NCBI RefSeq assembly: GCF_020921035.1
Contig: NC_063154.1
Span: 1,798,001-1,862,000 of the forward strand
Origin: Rhodamnia argentea
Lineage: Eukaryota > Streptophyta > Magnoliopsida > Myrtales > Myrtaceae
DNA: 64,000 nucleotides
Reading direction: 5' to 3'
A program made the translations under genes and the position numbers. Below are positions 62,837 to 64,000 of this stretch, one piece after another. The notes under the pieces are model-generated. The model was given only the letters and a program-made list of their open reading frames with translations, made no database searches and was not told where the DNA came from. Position 1 is the first letter of the stretch, and each line of letters opens with the position of its first letter.

Positions 62837-63440
62837 ATTCAAGGTTTATTTCACATTTGAAAACTAACATATGAAGGAAATCGCCCGAGCTTCTTCATTA
62901 TAAAAAAGTATACCCATTATTGAGATCCGTATAATGTTGAAAGCATTCGAGGGGAAACATTAGAATTTTAACAAAAGGAAAATGTCGCAAATTCAAGGTT
63001 TATTCTAGAATTGGAAACTAACATCTAAATGATATTACCCACTACGGGCATGGCGCGTTTGGTGAGCTTTGAGCTCTTTGGCCTTAAGGCGTAAGCTGGT
63101 CGAAGGTTCAAAACCCTCCCAACGCGTTTCTCGGACTTAAGTGGGGGGCCCTTGCTGGTGGGTTGCGGGGCTAGCCTCCCTCCGGGTATAGTCGTCGTCG
63201 GAAAGGGTCTTCGCCGCCCTTCGGGTGGTGGTGAGTTGATCCGATTACGGCTGGCGGATTCTGGATTATAAAAAAAAAAAAAAACATCTAAATGATATTG
63301 TTCGAGCTTCATTGCTATTAAAAAGTACACCCATTATTAAGTTATGCATGGAACAAACGAAATACGAGATTAGCACGAAGAATGTCGAAAGCACTCGAGA
63401 TGAAACATCGTAAATTTTAACACAAGGAACAAATGTACTT
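62837..63440 (+). repeat. Tandem duplication; second copy interrupted by a SINE
   Basis: Copy 1 (about 62837-62994) holds 'caaggtttatttcacatttg', 'cgagcttcttcattataaaa' and 'acccattattgagat'. Copy 2 (about 62996-63440) holds 'caaggtttattctagaattg', 'cgagcttcattgctattaaa' and 'acccattattaagtt', then 'gaaagcactcgagatgaaac' matching 'gaaagcattcgaggggaaac' in copy 1. The SINE at 63037-63283 is only in copy 2. Confidence 0.7.
63037..63283 (+). mobile_element. tRNA-derived SINE with perfect 16-bp target duplication
   Basis: The body is GC-rich relative to its surroundings, with a box B-like GGTTCAAAACCC (about 63104-63115) about 60 bp from its 5' end. It ends in a run of about 14 A. It is flanked by identical 'acatctaaatgatatt' (63021-63036 and 63284-63299). 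These are the marks of LINE-mobilised SINE insertion, and the perfect duplication implies it is fairly young. Confidence 0.8.
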
Positions 63441-64000
63441 TATTTTTCCTCTTCTCTTTTTCGGTCAGACACTTATCTTTTTATCTTTTAACCGGGAGGT
63501 TTCTTCCCTTGAGAAAAATGTAGTGTTTAGACTAAATTCCAAAAGTTAGGTGCGATGGAGCCTCACTTTCGTCAAATGATTCGATTTTTCTTCCCTTTAT
63601 TCTCAATGTTTTACGGTGGGAGTAACCAGCAAGCAACCACCCTTTCTTCCACAGAAGAGCGATGATAGTTCGATAGCAATGATAGTTGAAAGTGATCGAG
63701 GGTGAGATGGAAAGAATATCTGCTTCCGTGAGGAAAGTCCTAATTGAGGGACATAACGAAGATACGTAAGAGGATTGGGATTTGCAAATTGCAATCAATT
63801 TGACAGGAATGATGGGAGAAGAGAAGCGAATTAAGCCGATTATGACTATGTTTATTTCGTTACAAATAAATAATTTAAAAATATTACCCCCCGATAACGA
63901 AAACTTAACTGATAGTTAATAAAAAAATATTTTCATTATCAATAATAATTTATATTTAAAAATTTTCGTGGACGATGTAAATTATTTTTCTTTTATTTAT
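63441..64000. other. Right-edge intergenic DNA, AT-rich
   Basis: No gene is recognised. The last 150 bp resemble the AT-rich MITE at 18415-18665 ('aaaaatattttcattatcaa') and may be part of another copy cut by the window edge. Confidence 0.4.

Noticed and set aside
63037-63120. Possible tRNA gene with a box B-like motif
   Set aside because: Stems do not pair as a tRNA, and the poly(A) tail plus target duplication identify a SINE.

Overview
This is nuclear DNA from a flowering plant. Genes have GT-AG introns, many noncoding stretches are AT-rich with GA/CT microsatellites, and every protein recognised is a standard eudicot family. The species cannot be fixed from the sequence; a woody rosid (perhaps Myrtales) is a low-confidence guess. 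Ten protein-coding genes were reconstructed by joining exons whose splice phases agree across every junction.

Genes in order: an IRK/PXC2-type LRR receptor-like kinase (+, 5429-8849); a small single-pass membrane protein with an acidic Trp-rich tail (-, 13779-17723); a type IV chalcone isomerase-like protein, CHIL (+, 21201-22957); a 3-ketoacyl-CoA synthase lacking one catalytic His (-, 23353-25116); a VIP1-like group I bZIP factor (+, 26522-30814); an alpha-expansin (+, 39812-40982); mitochondrial Mn superoxide dismutase (+, 42758-46633); ribosomal protein eS26 (+, 47636-49457); an organelle-type TRM1 tRNA methyltransferase (-, 51580-55011); and a 15-exon GH27 alpha-galactosidase (-, 56092-61563). 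The genes do not form one pathway. From memory, IRK, MnSOD, RPS26, TRM1 and alpha-galactosidase correspond to an Arabidopsis chromosome 3 block (At3g56370 down to At3g56310), so the window looks like a conserved ancestral gene order expanded by repeats.

Spaces between genes are filled with non-autonomous DNA elements. Family A (three copies) has long inverted arms built from AAATAAGGGCC-like units; one copy carries a GC-rich hairpin and sits, with a 9-bp target duplication, inside another element (D). Family B (seven copies) has arms of repeated 'cctaaacctattg / ccaatt' units around a GC-rich core. There are also hAT-like elements, tRNA-derived SINEs (one with a perfect 16-bp duplication), a mitochondrial-type tRNA-Gln pseudogene, a decayed GGGCC-rich minisatellite, and a broken endogenous pararetrovirus fragment nested in a family B element.

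The most informative oddities are a CHIL start codon split by an intron, a GC-AG intron in the alpha-galactosidase gene, the KCS active-site loss, the nested repeat histories, and the minisatellite between RPS26 and TRM1. I found no evidence of a wholly new biological system.
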